Part shown: positions 1 through 6,879 of the stretch, piece after piece | How positions within the stretch are numbered: the first letter of the stretch is position 1 | How the letters are laid out: each line of letters begins with the position of its first letter | From: an uncultured Nocardioides sp. | GTDB lineage: Bacteria; Actinomycetota; Actinomycetes; Propionibacteriales; Nocardioidaceae | Direction of reading: 5' to 3' | NCBI RefSeq assembly: GCF_946885725.1 | Contig: NZ_CAMPGZ010000093.1 | Span: 1-15,332 of the forward strand | Length of the DNA stretch: 15,332 nt | Position numbers and translations under genes: made by a program | Notes under the pieces: generated by a model | The model's database searches: none | The model's input: the letters and a program-made list of their open reading frames with translations, nothing else | What the model was told of the DNA's origin: nothing

Positions 1-1016
<1,016 letters not shown>

Positions 1017-1020
1017 GTGT

Positions 1021-1031
1021 CTCTCTTCCTC
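1021..1031 (-). promoter_or_regulatory. Ribosome binding site of the glycogen debranching gene
   Basis: On the minus strand this reads GAGGAAGAGAG, purine-rich and ending 4 nt before the ATG at 1016. It supports that start. Several other genes in this window have no such site and appear leaderless. Confidence 0.6.
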
Positions 1032-1107
1032 AACCGTTCGTCACCGACCAGACGGTGTCCGCTTGTGCACCGTACCCAGCCGGACCCACCGCAAAAGGTG
1101 CCTCTCG

Positions 1108-1149
1108 CCACGTACGGATTCCGCCCTTTATTGCGGGCGTACGGCGTGG
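1108..1149. promoter_or_regulatory. Imperfect dyad between the divergent glgX and gabD starts
   Basis: The outer arms CCACG (1108-1112) and CGTGG (1145-1149) are perfect complements. Further in, TACGG and CCGC on the left face GCGG and CGTAC on the right, with unequal spacing. The centre is the AT-rich CCTTTATT. It lies in the 145-bp divergent region, close to the gabD start. It could be an operator, or a chance product of GC-rich sequence. No clear -35/-10 pair was identified for either gene here. Confidence 0.3.
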
Positions 1150-1161
1150 AACGCTGTGCCC

Positions 1162-2535
1162 ATGCCCATCGCCACGACTGATCCCCGCACCGGAGAGGTG
1201 CTCCGCACGTTCGACGAGCTCACCGACGAGCAGATCGAGGACCGCCTCGCGAAAGCCGCCGCCGCGGCCGCGTCGTACCGCCTGACGACGTTCGCCGACC
1301 GGGCCCGCTGGCTCAACGCCGCCGCCCAGATCCTCGACGACCGCACCGAGGAGCTCGCGAAGCTGATGACGCTCGAGATGGGCAAGACCACGAAGGCGGC
1401 AGCGGCCGAGGTCACCAAGTGCGCGTCCGTGCTGCGCTACTACGCCGAGAACGCCGAGTCGATCCTCGCCGACGAGCCGGTCGACGGGGCGTTGGTCAAC
1501 GCGAGCAAGGCCTACGCGCGCTACCTCCCGCTGGGCGTGGTGCTGGCGATCATGCCGTGGAACTTCCCGCTGTGGCAGGCGATGCGCTTCGCTGCCCCGG
1601 CGCTGGCCGCCGGCAACGTCGGGCTGCTCAAGCACGCCAGCAACGTGCCGCAGACCGCGCTGTTCATGGAGGAGCTGTTCCGCGAGGCGGGCTTCCCCGA
1701 CGACGTGTTCCAGACGCTGCTGGTCGGCAGCAGCAAGGTCGACGCGATCATCAAGGACGACCGGGTCGCCGCCGCGACCCTGACCGGCTCCGAGGGCGCC
1801 GGCGTGGCGGTCGGACGCACCGCGGGCGAGTCGCTGAAGAAGGTCGTGCTCGAGCTCGGCGGCTCCGACGCCTTCGTGGTGATGCCGTCCGCCGACCTGG
1901 CCCAGGCCGCCAAGGTCGCCACCACGTCGCGCTGCCAGAACAACGGCCAGTCGTGCATCTCCGCCAAGCGGTTCATCGTGCACACCGACGTCTACGACGA
2001 GTTCATGGCGCACTTCACCAAGGAGATGTCCGGCCTGGTCGTGGGCGACCCGATGGAGGACGGCACCGATGTCGGCCCGCTGGCCACCGAGAGCGGCCGC
2101 GAGGACGTCGAAGAGCTGGTCAAGGACGCCGTCGACAAGGGCGCGACCGTCGTGCTCGGCGGCGAGCGGCCGGAGCGCGAGGGCTGGTGGTACCCGCCGA
2201 CGATCCTCACCGACATCACCCCGGAGATGAAGGTGTACGACGAGGAGGTGTTCGGCCCGGTCGCCTCGGTCTATCGCGTCGCCGACATCGACGAGGCGAT
2301 CGCACTGGCCAACGCCACCCGCTTCGGCCTCGGCTCCAACGCCTGGACCACCGAGGCCGAGGAGCAGGAGCGGTTCATCCGCGACCTCGAGGCCGGCCAG
2401 ACCTTCATCAACGGCATGGTCGCGTCGTTCCCGGCGCTGCCGTTCGGCGGCATCAAGGCGTCCGGGCACGGCCGCGAGCTCGCCGACCACGGCATCCGGG
2501 AGTTCTGCAACATCAAGACGGTCTGGATCGCCTAG
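1162..2535 (+). CDS. gabD: Succinate-semialdehyde dehydrogenase (GabD-type aldehyde dehydrogenase)
   Basis: Oxidises succinate semialdehyde to succinate with NAD(P)+, the last step of GABA breakdown or of the bypass from 2-oxoglutarate. The protein is 457 residues, which from memory matches mycobacterial GabD1. The start MPIATTDPRTGEVLRTF is typical of this subfamily. Aldehyde dehydrogenase signatures are in order: PWNFPLWQ with Asn134, Lys157 in LLKHASN, the general base Glu231 in LELGGSDAF, and the nucleophile Cys265 in NNGQSCISAKRF. The substrate is inferred from family resemblance. The ATG at 1162 was chosen by homology; a GTG two codons upstream (1156) is possible and no strong ribosome binding site decides between them. 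It is transcribed away from glgX and converges on the exonuclease, sharing 4 bp at the stop codons. Confidence 0.92.
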   Translation: MPIATTDPRTGEVLRTFDELTDEQIEDRLAKAAAAAASYRLTTFADRARWLNAAAQILDDRTEELAKLMTLEMGKTTKAAAAEVTKCASVLRYYAENAESILADEPVDGALVNASKAYARYLPLGVVLAIMPWNFPLWQAMRFAAPALAAGNVGLLKHASNVPQTALFMEELFREAGFPDDVFQTLLVGSSKVDAIIKDDRVAAATLTGSEGAGVAVGRTAGESLKKVVLELGGSDAFVVMPSADLAQAAKVATTSRCQNNGQSCISAKRFIVHTDVYDEFMAHFTKEMSGLVVGDPMEDGTDVGPLATESGREDVEELVKDAVDKGATVVLGGERPEREGWWYPPTILTDITPEMKVYDEEVFGPVASVYRVADIDEAIALANATRFGLGSNAWTTEAEEQERFIRDLEAGQTFINGMVASFPALPFGGIKASGHGRELADHGIREFCNIKTVWIA

Positions 2536-3560
2536 AACAGCGTCGGGTGCGCCTCCGGCTGCTTCGGCAGCGGCGGGAACCTGGCCGCGGACCGCACCGG
2601 GGGCGGCTGCCACGACACGTCCATGTCGACCGGACGCGGCATGTGCACGTCCTCGCCGGTCAGCGACCGGACCAGCGAGGGCGTGTAGAGGTCGAACCGG
2701 GAGAACACCGACTTCACCCGGTCGACCTCGAGCGGCAGCCGTCCGACCCCGTTGGCGACGTCGAGGCCGAGCGGGATGTCGCGGTGCATGGTCATCACCG
2801 CGCGGTTGGTCTGGAAGGCGGCCCGCGCCTCGCTGGTGGCCAGCGTCGCGGCCAGGGAGCGGCCGACAGCGGCGCGGCAGCGCTCACCGCCCATCGCGGC
2901 GTCGTTGAACGCCTCCTCGGCGCAGTCGAACGCCGCGAGCAGCTTCGCCGCCGTCTTCGGCCCGAAGCCGCGCACGCCCGGGAGGTTGTCGGAGGCGTCG
3001 CCGCGCAGCGCGGCGTAGTCGAGGTACTGCTCGGGCCGCACCCCGGCCACCAGCGTGAGCCGGTGCGGGTCGAGCATCGGGGAAGCGTCCACGCCTCCGT
3101 TGAGGATCCGCAGCATCCGGGTGTTGTCGTCGATCAGGCCGAACGAGTCGCGGTCGGAGGTGGCGATCACCGTGCGGGCGCCCACGGTCGGCGCCCACGC
3201 AGCGGCCGAGGCCAGCACGTCGTCGGCCTCGAGCCCCTCCGGTCGCACCACGACGACGCCGAGGTCGCGCAGCACGTGGACAGCGGTCTCGAGCTGCTCG
3301 TCGAGCGTCGCCGGCTTGGGGTCGCGGTGCGCCTTGTAGATCGGCCAGCGCTCCCGCCGGCGGCTCACCTCCGGGTCGTCGAAGCCCACGACCACCGCGT
3401 CGGCGCAGGCCCGGTCGACCGCGGCGCCGAGCATCGACAGGAACCCGCGCACCGCCCAGGCGGCCTGCCCGTCGGCGGTGCGGAACCCCGTGCGGGCGGC
3501 GGCGTGGAAGCACCGGTGCAACACCGAGTTGCCGTCGACCGCGAGCAGGGTGGGAGACAT
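2532..3560 (-). CDS. 5'-3' exonuclease (FEN/PIN-fold, PolA N-domain-like)
   Basis: Predicted stand-alone flap/5'-3' exonuclease, 342 residues, like the N-terminal nuclease domain of DNA polymerase I but not fused to a polymerase. Expected acidic metal ligands are present: Asp9 in LLAVDGNS, the DD at 61-62 in VVGFDDPE, EADD at 111-114, Asp137 and Asp139 in TSDRDS, and Asp188/Asp191 in GDASDN. The DNA-binding helix-hairpin-helix follows at 195-204 (GVRGFGPKTA). The basic arch region is RRRERWPIYKAHR. The role is probably RNA primer or flap removal in repair and replication. The frame stays open upstream to 3971, but that part overlaps the thioesterase. The ATG at 3560 fits homologues and sits 7 nt after a TAGGCT -10 element, so the mRNA is probably leaderless. 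The last ~40 residues are proline-rich and look variable. Confidence 0.92.
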   Translation of the reverse strand: MSPTLLAVDGNSVLHRCFHAAARTGFRTADGQAAWAVRGFLSMLGAAVDRACADAVVVGFDDPEVSRRRERWPIYKAHRDPKPATLDEQLETAVHVLRDLGVVVVRPEGLEADDVLASAAAWAPTVGARTVIATSDRDSFGLIDDNTRMLRILNGGVDASPMLDPHRLTLVAGVRPEQYLDYAALRGDASDNLPGVRGFGPKTAAKLLAAFDCAEEAFNDAAMGGERCRAAVGRSLAATLATSEARAAFQTNRAVMTMHRDIPLGLDVANGVGRLPLEVDRVKSVFSRFDLYTPSLVRSLTGEDVHMPRPVDMDVSWQPPPVRSAARFPPLPKQPEAHPTLF

Positions 3561-3567
3561 CGCGCTC

Positions 3568-3573
3568 AGCCTA
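3568..3573 (-). promoter_or_regulatory. -10 element of the exonuclease gene (leaderless arrangement)
   Basis: On the minus strand this reads TAGGCT, then 7 nt, then the ATG at 3560. TANNNT placed 6-7 nt before a start codon is the recognised actinobacterial pattern for leaderless transcripts. There is no ribosome binding site in the gap, which agrees. Confidence 0.55.
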
Positions 3574-3585
3574 AGGCGCGGGACC

Positions 3586-3600
3586 GACGGTCGGACCGTC
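3586..3600. promoter_or_regulatory. 15-bp perfect palindrome between divergent promoters (operator candidate)
   Basis: GACGGTC, one central G, then GACCGTC. A second palindrome, CCGAC-G-GTCGG, overlaps it at 3584-3594. The site lies between the two outward-facing -10 elements at 3568-3573 and 3626-3631 and covers the expected -35 position of the exonuclease promoter. It could bind a dimeric regulator acting on both genes. Regulator unknown. Confidence 0.4.
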
Positions 3601-3625
3601 CGGGCCGGGATGTCGCGGTGCTGCC

Positions 3626-3631
3626 TAGGAT
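3626..3631 (+). promoter_or_regulatory. -10 element of the thioesterase gene (leaderless arrangement)
   Basis: TAGGAT followed by 7 nt (CGCGGGC) and the ATG at 3639. No ribosome binding site fits in that space, so translation probably begins at the 5' end of the transcript. Confidence 0.6.
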
Positions 3632-3638
3632 CGCGGGC

Positions 3639-4070
3639 ATGAGCAACGGCGAGAGCAGCACGACCACGGACACCGGCGCGCCCGTCGACGCGATCACCGC
3701 GGGCGGGCACTTCACGGACTACCTGGGGGTCCGGTTCGAGGAGGTCTCCGGCGACCGGGTGGTGGCGACGTGGACGGCGCGGCCGGAGCTGCACCAGCCG
3801 TTCGGCATCGTCCACGGCGGCGCGCACGCCGGCGTCGTGGAGACCCTGGCCAGCGTCGGCGCGAGCCAGTGGTGGGGCGACCGGGGCAAGGTCGTCGGGG
3901 TCAACAACAACACCGACTTCTACCGCGCGGTGCGCGAGGGCGAGCTGACCTCCACGGCGACCCCCCTGCACCAGGGTCGCTCGCAGCAGGTCTGGGTGGT
4001 CGAGACCGTCGACGCCGAGGGTCGCCGCGTGGCGCGCGGCCAGGTCCGGCTGCAGAACCTGTCGGACTGA
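3639..4070 (+). CDS. PaaI-family hotdog-fold thioesterase
   Basis: Predicted acyl-CoA thioesterase of 143 residues, the normal size for a single hotdog domain. The signature HQPFGIVHGGAHAGVVET at 52-69 holds the HGG turn (59-61) and the downstream Glu68 on the hotdog helix that serves as catalytic acid in PaaI/YdiI-type enzymes. VGVNNNTDFYRAV at 86-98 is the conserved second strand region. The first ~20 residues are Ser/Thr-rich and probably disordered. The substrate cannot be read from the sequence; relatives act on aromatic acyl-CoAs or 1,4-dihydroxy-2-naphthoyl-CoA. The gene is divergent from the exonuclease. It converges with the next minus-strand gene 26 bp after its stop, with no terminator visible there. 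Confidence 0.9.
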   Translation: MSNGESSTTTDTGAPVDAITAGGHFTDYLGVRFEEVSGDRVVATWTARPELHQPFGIVHGGAHAGVVETLASVGASQWWGDRGKVVGVNNNTDFYRAVREGELTSTATPLHQGRSQQVWVVETVDAEGRRVARGQVRLQNLSD

Positions 4071-4096
4071 TCGGACGGCCTCGAGGGGCGGTCAGG

Positions 4097-4354
4097 TCAG
4101 ACGGAGACCGGGTTCGGGGACGCGCCGGACTCGCGCTGCTGCGGGAAGACGGAGACGTACGGCGACAGCAGGGCGGTGAGCCCCTCGCTGGCGATGCGGC
4201 GCTGGTACTCGCGCTGCTGCTCGGCGGAGGTCATCGCCGCCTGCTTCTGGGCCTCGGCCCAGCAGTCGGCGTGGTAGGAGCCCTCGGCGTTCGCCGGGCC
4301 CGCGGTGGTGTGGTGGGGCTTGATCCGGTTGCGGCAGTGTGAGCAGCGATCCAC
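4097..4354 (-). CDS. Small LIM-like single zinc-finger protein, function unknown
   Basis: 85-residue protein not recognised by name. Its N-terminal third has Cys4 and Cys7 (CSHC), then 20 residues, then His28 and Cys31 (YHADC). This is the spacing of the first zinc-binding half of a LIM domain, and the Ile after the first CxxC and the aromatic before the His also fit. No second half follows. The middle (EAQKQAAMTSAEQQREYQRR) is charged and probably helical. The tail is not obviously folded. The GTG at 4354 was chosen because GGGAGG lies 8 nt upstream on the minus strand and a TACTGT -10 candidate sits at 4381-4386. The frame is open further upstream to 4525 but without comparable signals. Possible roles are protein binding or nucleic-acid binding; none can be assigned. 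Confidence 0.7.
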   Translation of the reverse strand: MDRCSHCRNRIKPHHTTAGPANAEGSYHADCWAEAQKQAAMTSAEQQREYQRRIASEGLTALLSPYVSVFPQQRESGASPNPVSV

Positions 4355-4553
4355 AGTGCAGGCCTCCCTCAATCCCGGCGACAGTACCGCGGCGGTGACC
4401 TCCTGGCACCGCTTCAGTCGTCCCGGTCTCGTGAACCTGTGAACTCCGGCCCCCACCGGATCCTCGCGGATCTCGTTCGTCCACCTGACATCCGACATAT
4501 CGGTCGAACGGGTGGTCGAACTCAAGGGCCACTTGAGGTTTTGTGGCCAACCT
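4355..4553. other. 199-bp intergenic region rich in inverted repeats
   Basis: No gene seen. Next to the small zinc-finger gene are its ribosome binding site (GGGAGG on the minus strand, about 4363-4368) and a possible -10 (TACTGT, 4381-4386). GTTCGTCCACC at 4475-4485 and GGTGGTCGAAC at 4511-4521 are complementary at 10 of 11 positions. CTCAAG (4521-4526) pairs with CTTGAG (4532-4537), and GGCCAC (4527-4532) pairs with GTGGCC (4543-4548). The last two stems overlap and exclude each other. They lie within 35 bp downstream of the glycosylase gene and may help end its transcript, although no real T-run follows on the minus strand. Confidence 0.5.
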
Positions 4554-5144
4554 TTACCTTCCGGTCCAGACCCCTGACGTGCCGCGGCGGTGGCTGCCGA
4601 CCAGGTGGGTGTCGACGACGCCGACCGCCTCCATCAGCGCGAACATCGTGGTCGGCCCGACGAACACGAACCCGCGGGCGCGCAGCGCCCTGGCGAGCGC
4701 GCGGGACTCCTCGGACTGCGTCGGGATCTCGTCGTACGACGTGGGCGCCGGCGTCTCGGCGGGCTGGAACGACCAGATCAGCGCGGGCAGGCCGCCCTCG
4801 TCGCGCAGCGCCACGGTCGCGCGGGCGTTGGTGATCGTGGCCTCGATCTTGCGCCGGTTGCGCACGATGCCGGCGTCGGCCATCAGTCGCTCGACGTCGC
4901 CCTCGTCGTAGGCCGCGACCGTGTCGGGGTCGAAGTCGTCGAACGCCTTGCGGAAGGCCGCCCGCTTGCGCAGGATCGTCGCCCACGACAGCCCGGACTG
5001 GAACGCCTCCAGGCTGAGCCGCTCGAACAGCCCGCGCTCGTCGCGCACGGGCATGCCCCACTCGGTGTCGTAGTAGTCCCTCAGCAGCGGGTCGGTCGCC
5101 GCCCAGGTGGGCCGCGCCAGCCCGTCGTCGCCGATCACCAGCAT
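4554..5144 (-). CDS. tag: DNA-3-methyladenine glycosylase I
   Basis: Base-excision repair enzyme that removes 3-methyladenine from alkylated DNA. 196 residues, close to E. coli Tag (187). Family landmarks run the whole length: DTEWGMPVRDE, LEAFQSGLSWATILRKR with the conserved Glu of LExxQxGLSW, DVERLMADAGIVRNRRKI, WSFQP, and GFVFVGPTTMFALMEAVG near the C-terminus. Three of the four zinc ligands known in E. coli Tag are replaced: Cys4 by Pro, His17 by Tyr and Cys179 by Ser; only the equivalent of His175 (THLVGS) remains. The ATG at 5144 sits 6 nt after TAGGTT, with no ribosome binding site, so the gene is probably leaderless and separate from the SDR gene ending 44 bp upstream. Confidence 0.94.
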   Translation of the reverse strand: MLVIGDDGLARPTWAATDPLLRDYYDTEWGMPVRDERGLFERLSLEAFQSGLSWATILRKRAAFRKAFDDFDPDTVAAYDEGDVERLMADAGIVRNRRKIEATITNARATVALRDEGGLPALIWSFQPAETPAPTSYDEIPTQSEESRALARALRARGFVFVGPTTMFALMEAVGVVDTHLVGSHRRGTSGVWTGR

Positions 5145-5150
5145 GCGGTG

Positions 5151-5156
5151 AACCTA
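5151..5156 (-). promoter_or_regulatory. tag: -10 element of tag (leaderless arrangement)
   Basis: TAGGTT on the minus strand, then CACCGC (6 nt), then the ATG at 5144. It lies in the 44-bp gap after the SDR gene and suggests that tag has its own promoter. Confidence 0.55.
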
Positions 5157-5188
5157 GTACGCCGCACCGACGCTCCCACGAGTCGTCG

Positions 5189-6145
5189 TCAGGTCAGCCC
5201 GACCGACCCCAGGACCCAGCGCCACAGCCGGTCGCGCTCCTCGGCGGTCTCCCGGGTCGCCTTCCGGAAGTGCGTGGGCCGCGGCGCCCGGTCGTGCCAG
5301 AACCGGCCGCCGGGCGGAGCCGGCTCGGTGGCGGCCAGCCACAGCACGGTGTCGGCGCCGGCCTCGGCGTCGCGCAGCACCGGCCTGGTGAGCTTGGCGA
5401 AGGTCGGCAGCGACGAGGTGACGCCCGGCGTCGCGGCCCAGCCGGGGTGCATGACGTGGACGCCGATGCCGTCGCCCCGCCAGCGGTCCTGCATCAGCGG
5501 CGCGAGTGCGACCTGCATCCGCTTGGACCGGGCGTAGGCGACGGTGCCGCGGTAGTCGCCGCGGCGGTACTCGGGGTCGGCCGCGGGCAGCCGCTGCGTG
5601 TACATCCCGCCGGACGACACCAGCACCACCCGGGCGTCGTGGCCGGCGAGCACCGGCCGGAGCAGCTCGGTCATCAGCACCGGGCCGAGCACGTGCACGG
5701 CGACGGTCAGCTCGTGGCCGTCGGCGGACTCGGTGCGCTCCGGCGGGAGCGTGCCGGCGTTGTGCACGAGCACGTCGAGCCGCGGCACCTCCCGGGTGAG
5801 CTGCCCCGCGAACCGTCGTACGGCGGAGAGATCGCCCACGTCGCACAGCTGCACGTGCAGCTCGGCCCGCGGCACCGCGGCCCGGATCGCGTCCGCGGCG
5901 GCGTCGCCCTTGGCAGGGTCGCGGACGAGGAGGTGCACGGTGGCGCCGAGGCGGGCGAGACCGAGCGCGGTGGCCTGACCGAGTCCTGACCCGGCGCCCG
6001 TGACCAGCGCGACCTTGCCGGCGAGGGCCTCGCGGCGCGGGTCGTCGGGCCACCAGGCGCGGCGCAGCCTGTAGCCGATGGTGCTGAAGCCCGGCACGAC
6101 CGTCCGGTCGAGAGCGGTGTCCAGAGCGCGGGTGACGGCGCTCAT
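5189..6145 (-). CDS. SDR-family oxidoreductase, DHRS12-like
   Basis: Short-chain dehydrogenase/reductase of 318 residues. A ~40-residue N-terminal extension (GYRLRRAWWPDD) precedes the Rossmann fold. Cofactor and catalytic motifs are intact: VTGAGSGLGQ at 48-57, the structural HNAG at 128-131 (usual NNAG), Ser177/178 in VLVSSGG, and Tyr204-x3-Lys208 in AYARSKR. The C-terminal part with FWHDRAPRPTH resembles DHRS12-like SDRs, whose substrates are poorly known. It is the last gene of a three-gene operon: its ATG overlaps the stop of the CPBP gene as ATGA, so translation is probably coupled. No transmembrane segment is evident. Function beyond 'NAD(P)-dependent oxidoreductase' cannot be stated. 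Confidence 0.9.
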   Translation of the reverse strand: MSAVTRALDTALDRTVVPGFSTIGYRLRRAWWPDDPRREALAGKVALVTGAGSGLGQATALGLARLGATVHLLVRDPAKGDAAADAIRAAVPRAELHVQLCDVGDLSAVRRFAGQLTREVPRLDVLVHNAGTLPPERTESADGHELTVAVHVLGPVLMTELLRPVLAGHDARVVLVSSGGMYTQRLPAADPEYRRGDYRGTVAYARSKRMQVALAPLMQDRWRGDGIGVHVMHPGWAATPGVTSSLPTFAKLTRPVLRDAEAGADTVLWLAATEPAPPGGRFWHDRAPRPTHFRKATRETAEERDRLWRWVLGSVGLT

Positions 6146-6879
6146 CGGGGGTCCCCGTCGTGGGCGCGCCGGAACAGCGGCGGCAGGTAGCGCACCATCA
6201 GCGCAGACCAGGTCAGGTGGGTGAGCGCGGGCGCCTGCAGGCCCTGGGTGGCGCGCCGCTGCAGGCCGAACAGCGTGCCCATCACCCCCGCGGCGAGCAC
6301 CAGCGCGGGGTTGCGGGTGGTCGTGGTGGCGAGAGCGTAGACCGCGGTCGAGCCGAGCACCGGGTGGCGGTCGCCGAGCGCGGAGTAGAGCGCGCCGCGG
6401 AAGAACACCTCCTCGCCGAGCCCGTTGGCCAGCGTGGTCAGCAGCACCAGCGGCTCGTCGCCCTCCTCGGCGAAGACCAGCACGCGCGAGATGGCCCGGT
6501 CCAGCGGCGGGATCCGCCGGGCGACCAGCGCGCAGGCGTAGAAGAACCCGAACGCCCCGACGCCGGTGGCGACCGGCGTGACGACGGGGCGGCGCAGCCG
6601 GCGGTCCTGGCCCTCGATCCAGCCGAGGTGCAGCGGCCCCGACATCACGCCGCCGAGCGTCCACACGGCGGCGACCCCCAGGGTCGTGGCGTAGAACTCG
6701 CGCGACCCCGGCTTGGTGGACAGGCCGACCCCGAGCAGACCCGCGCCGACCACGCTGGCTCCGGCGACCACGCGACGACGGTGGCGCACCACCTCGTCGC
6801 TCTCGGGGTGGACGACGGGGGCGACGTGCGTGATCGGTTTGGGCAGCCGGTCACGCAGCCGCGACAGCAGCGGCCTCAG
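6142..6879 (-). CDS. CPBP-family intramembrane protein (CAAX protease/Abi-like)
   Basis: Multi-pass membrane protein, 245 residues if read from CTG at 6879. Hydrophobic stretches occur near residues 37-54, 65-80, 103-120, 143-155, 174-183 and 192-205. The glutamate motif NGLGEEVFFRGALY carries EExxxR at 156-161. The usual second motif FxxxH appears as YALAT, lacking the His. The third motif His is present in THLTWS (His221). Start: no ATG, GTG or TTG lies between the upstream gene's stop and GTG 6792 (a 216-residue product). However, the 29 codons before 6792 have 27 G/C third positions, and GGAG stands 6 nt before a CTG that overlaps the upstream TGA as CTGA. I therefore prefer CTG 6879, with GTG 6792 as the conservative alternative. 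Its stop overlaps the SDR start. Some relatives process prenylated or bacteriocin-related proteins; the role here is unknown. Confidence 0.82.
   Translation of the reverse strand: MRPLLSRLRDRLPKPITHVAPVVHPESDEVVRHRRRVVAGASVVGAGLLGVGLSTKPGSREFYATTLGVAAVWTLGGVMSGPLHLGWIEGQDRRLRRPVVTPVATGVGAFGFFYACALVARRIPPLDRAISRVLVFAEEGDEPLVLLTTLANGLGEEVFFRGALYSALGDRHPVLGSTAVYALATTTTRNPALVLAAGVMGTLFGLQRRATQGLQAPALTHLTWSALMVRYLPPLFRRAHDGDPR

Noticed and set aside
1030..2613. 527-codon open frame on the minus strand across gabD
   Set aside because: Antisense shadow of a well-conserved dehydrogenase. The translation is His/Arg/Val-rich low-complexity without any recognisable domain, and it would also run into the glgX upstream region.
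1419..3638. Very long plus-strand open frame (it runs on to 4070) that could be read as an 883-residue protein
   Set aside because: The part before 3639 runs in other frames through gabD and the antisense of the exonuclease, with Arg/Gly/Ala-rich composition typical of GC-rich shadow frames. Only the final 143 codons, which are the thioesterase, are real.
4355..4525. N-terminal extension of the small zinc-finger protein up to 4525
   Set aside because: No homology-like features are seen there, and it would override the GGGAGG site that fits GTG 4354.
4590..5537. Plus-strand frame antisense to tag and the SDR gene
   Set aside because: It overlaps two confidently recognised genes on the other strand and shows no domain or start signal.
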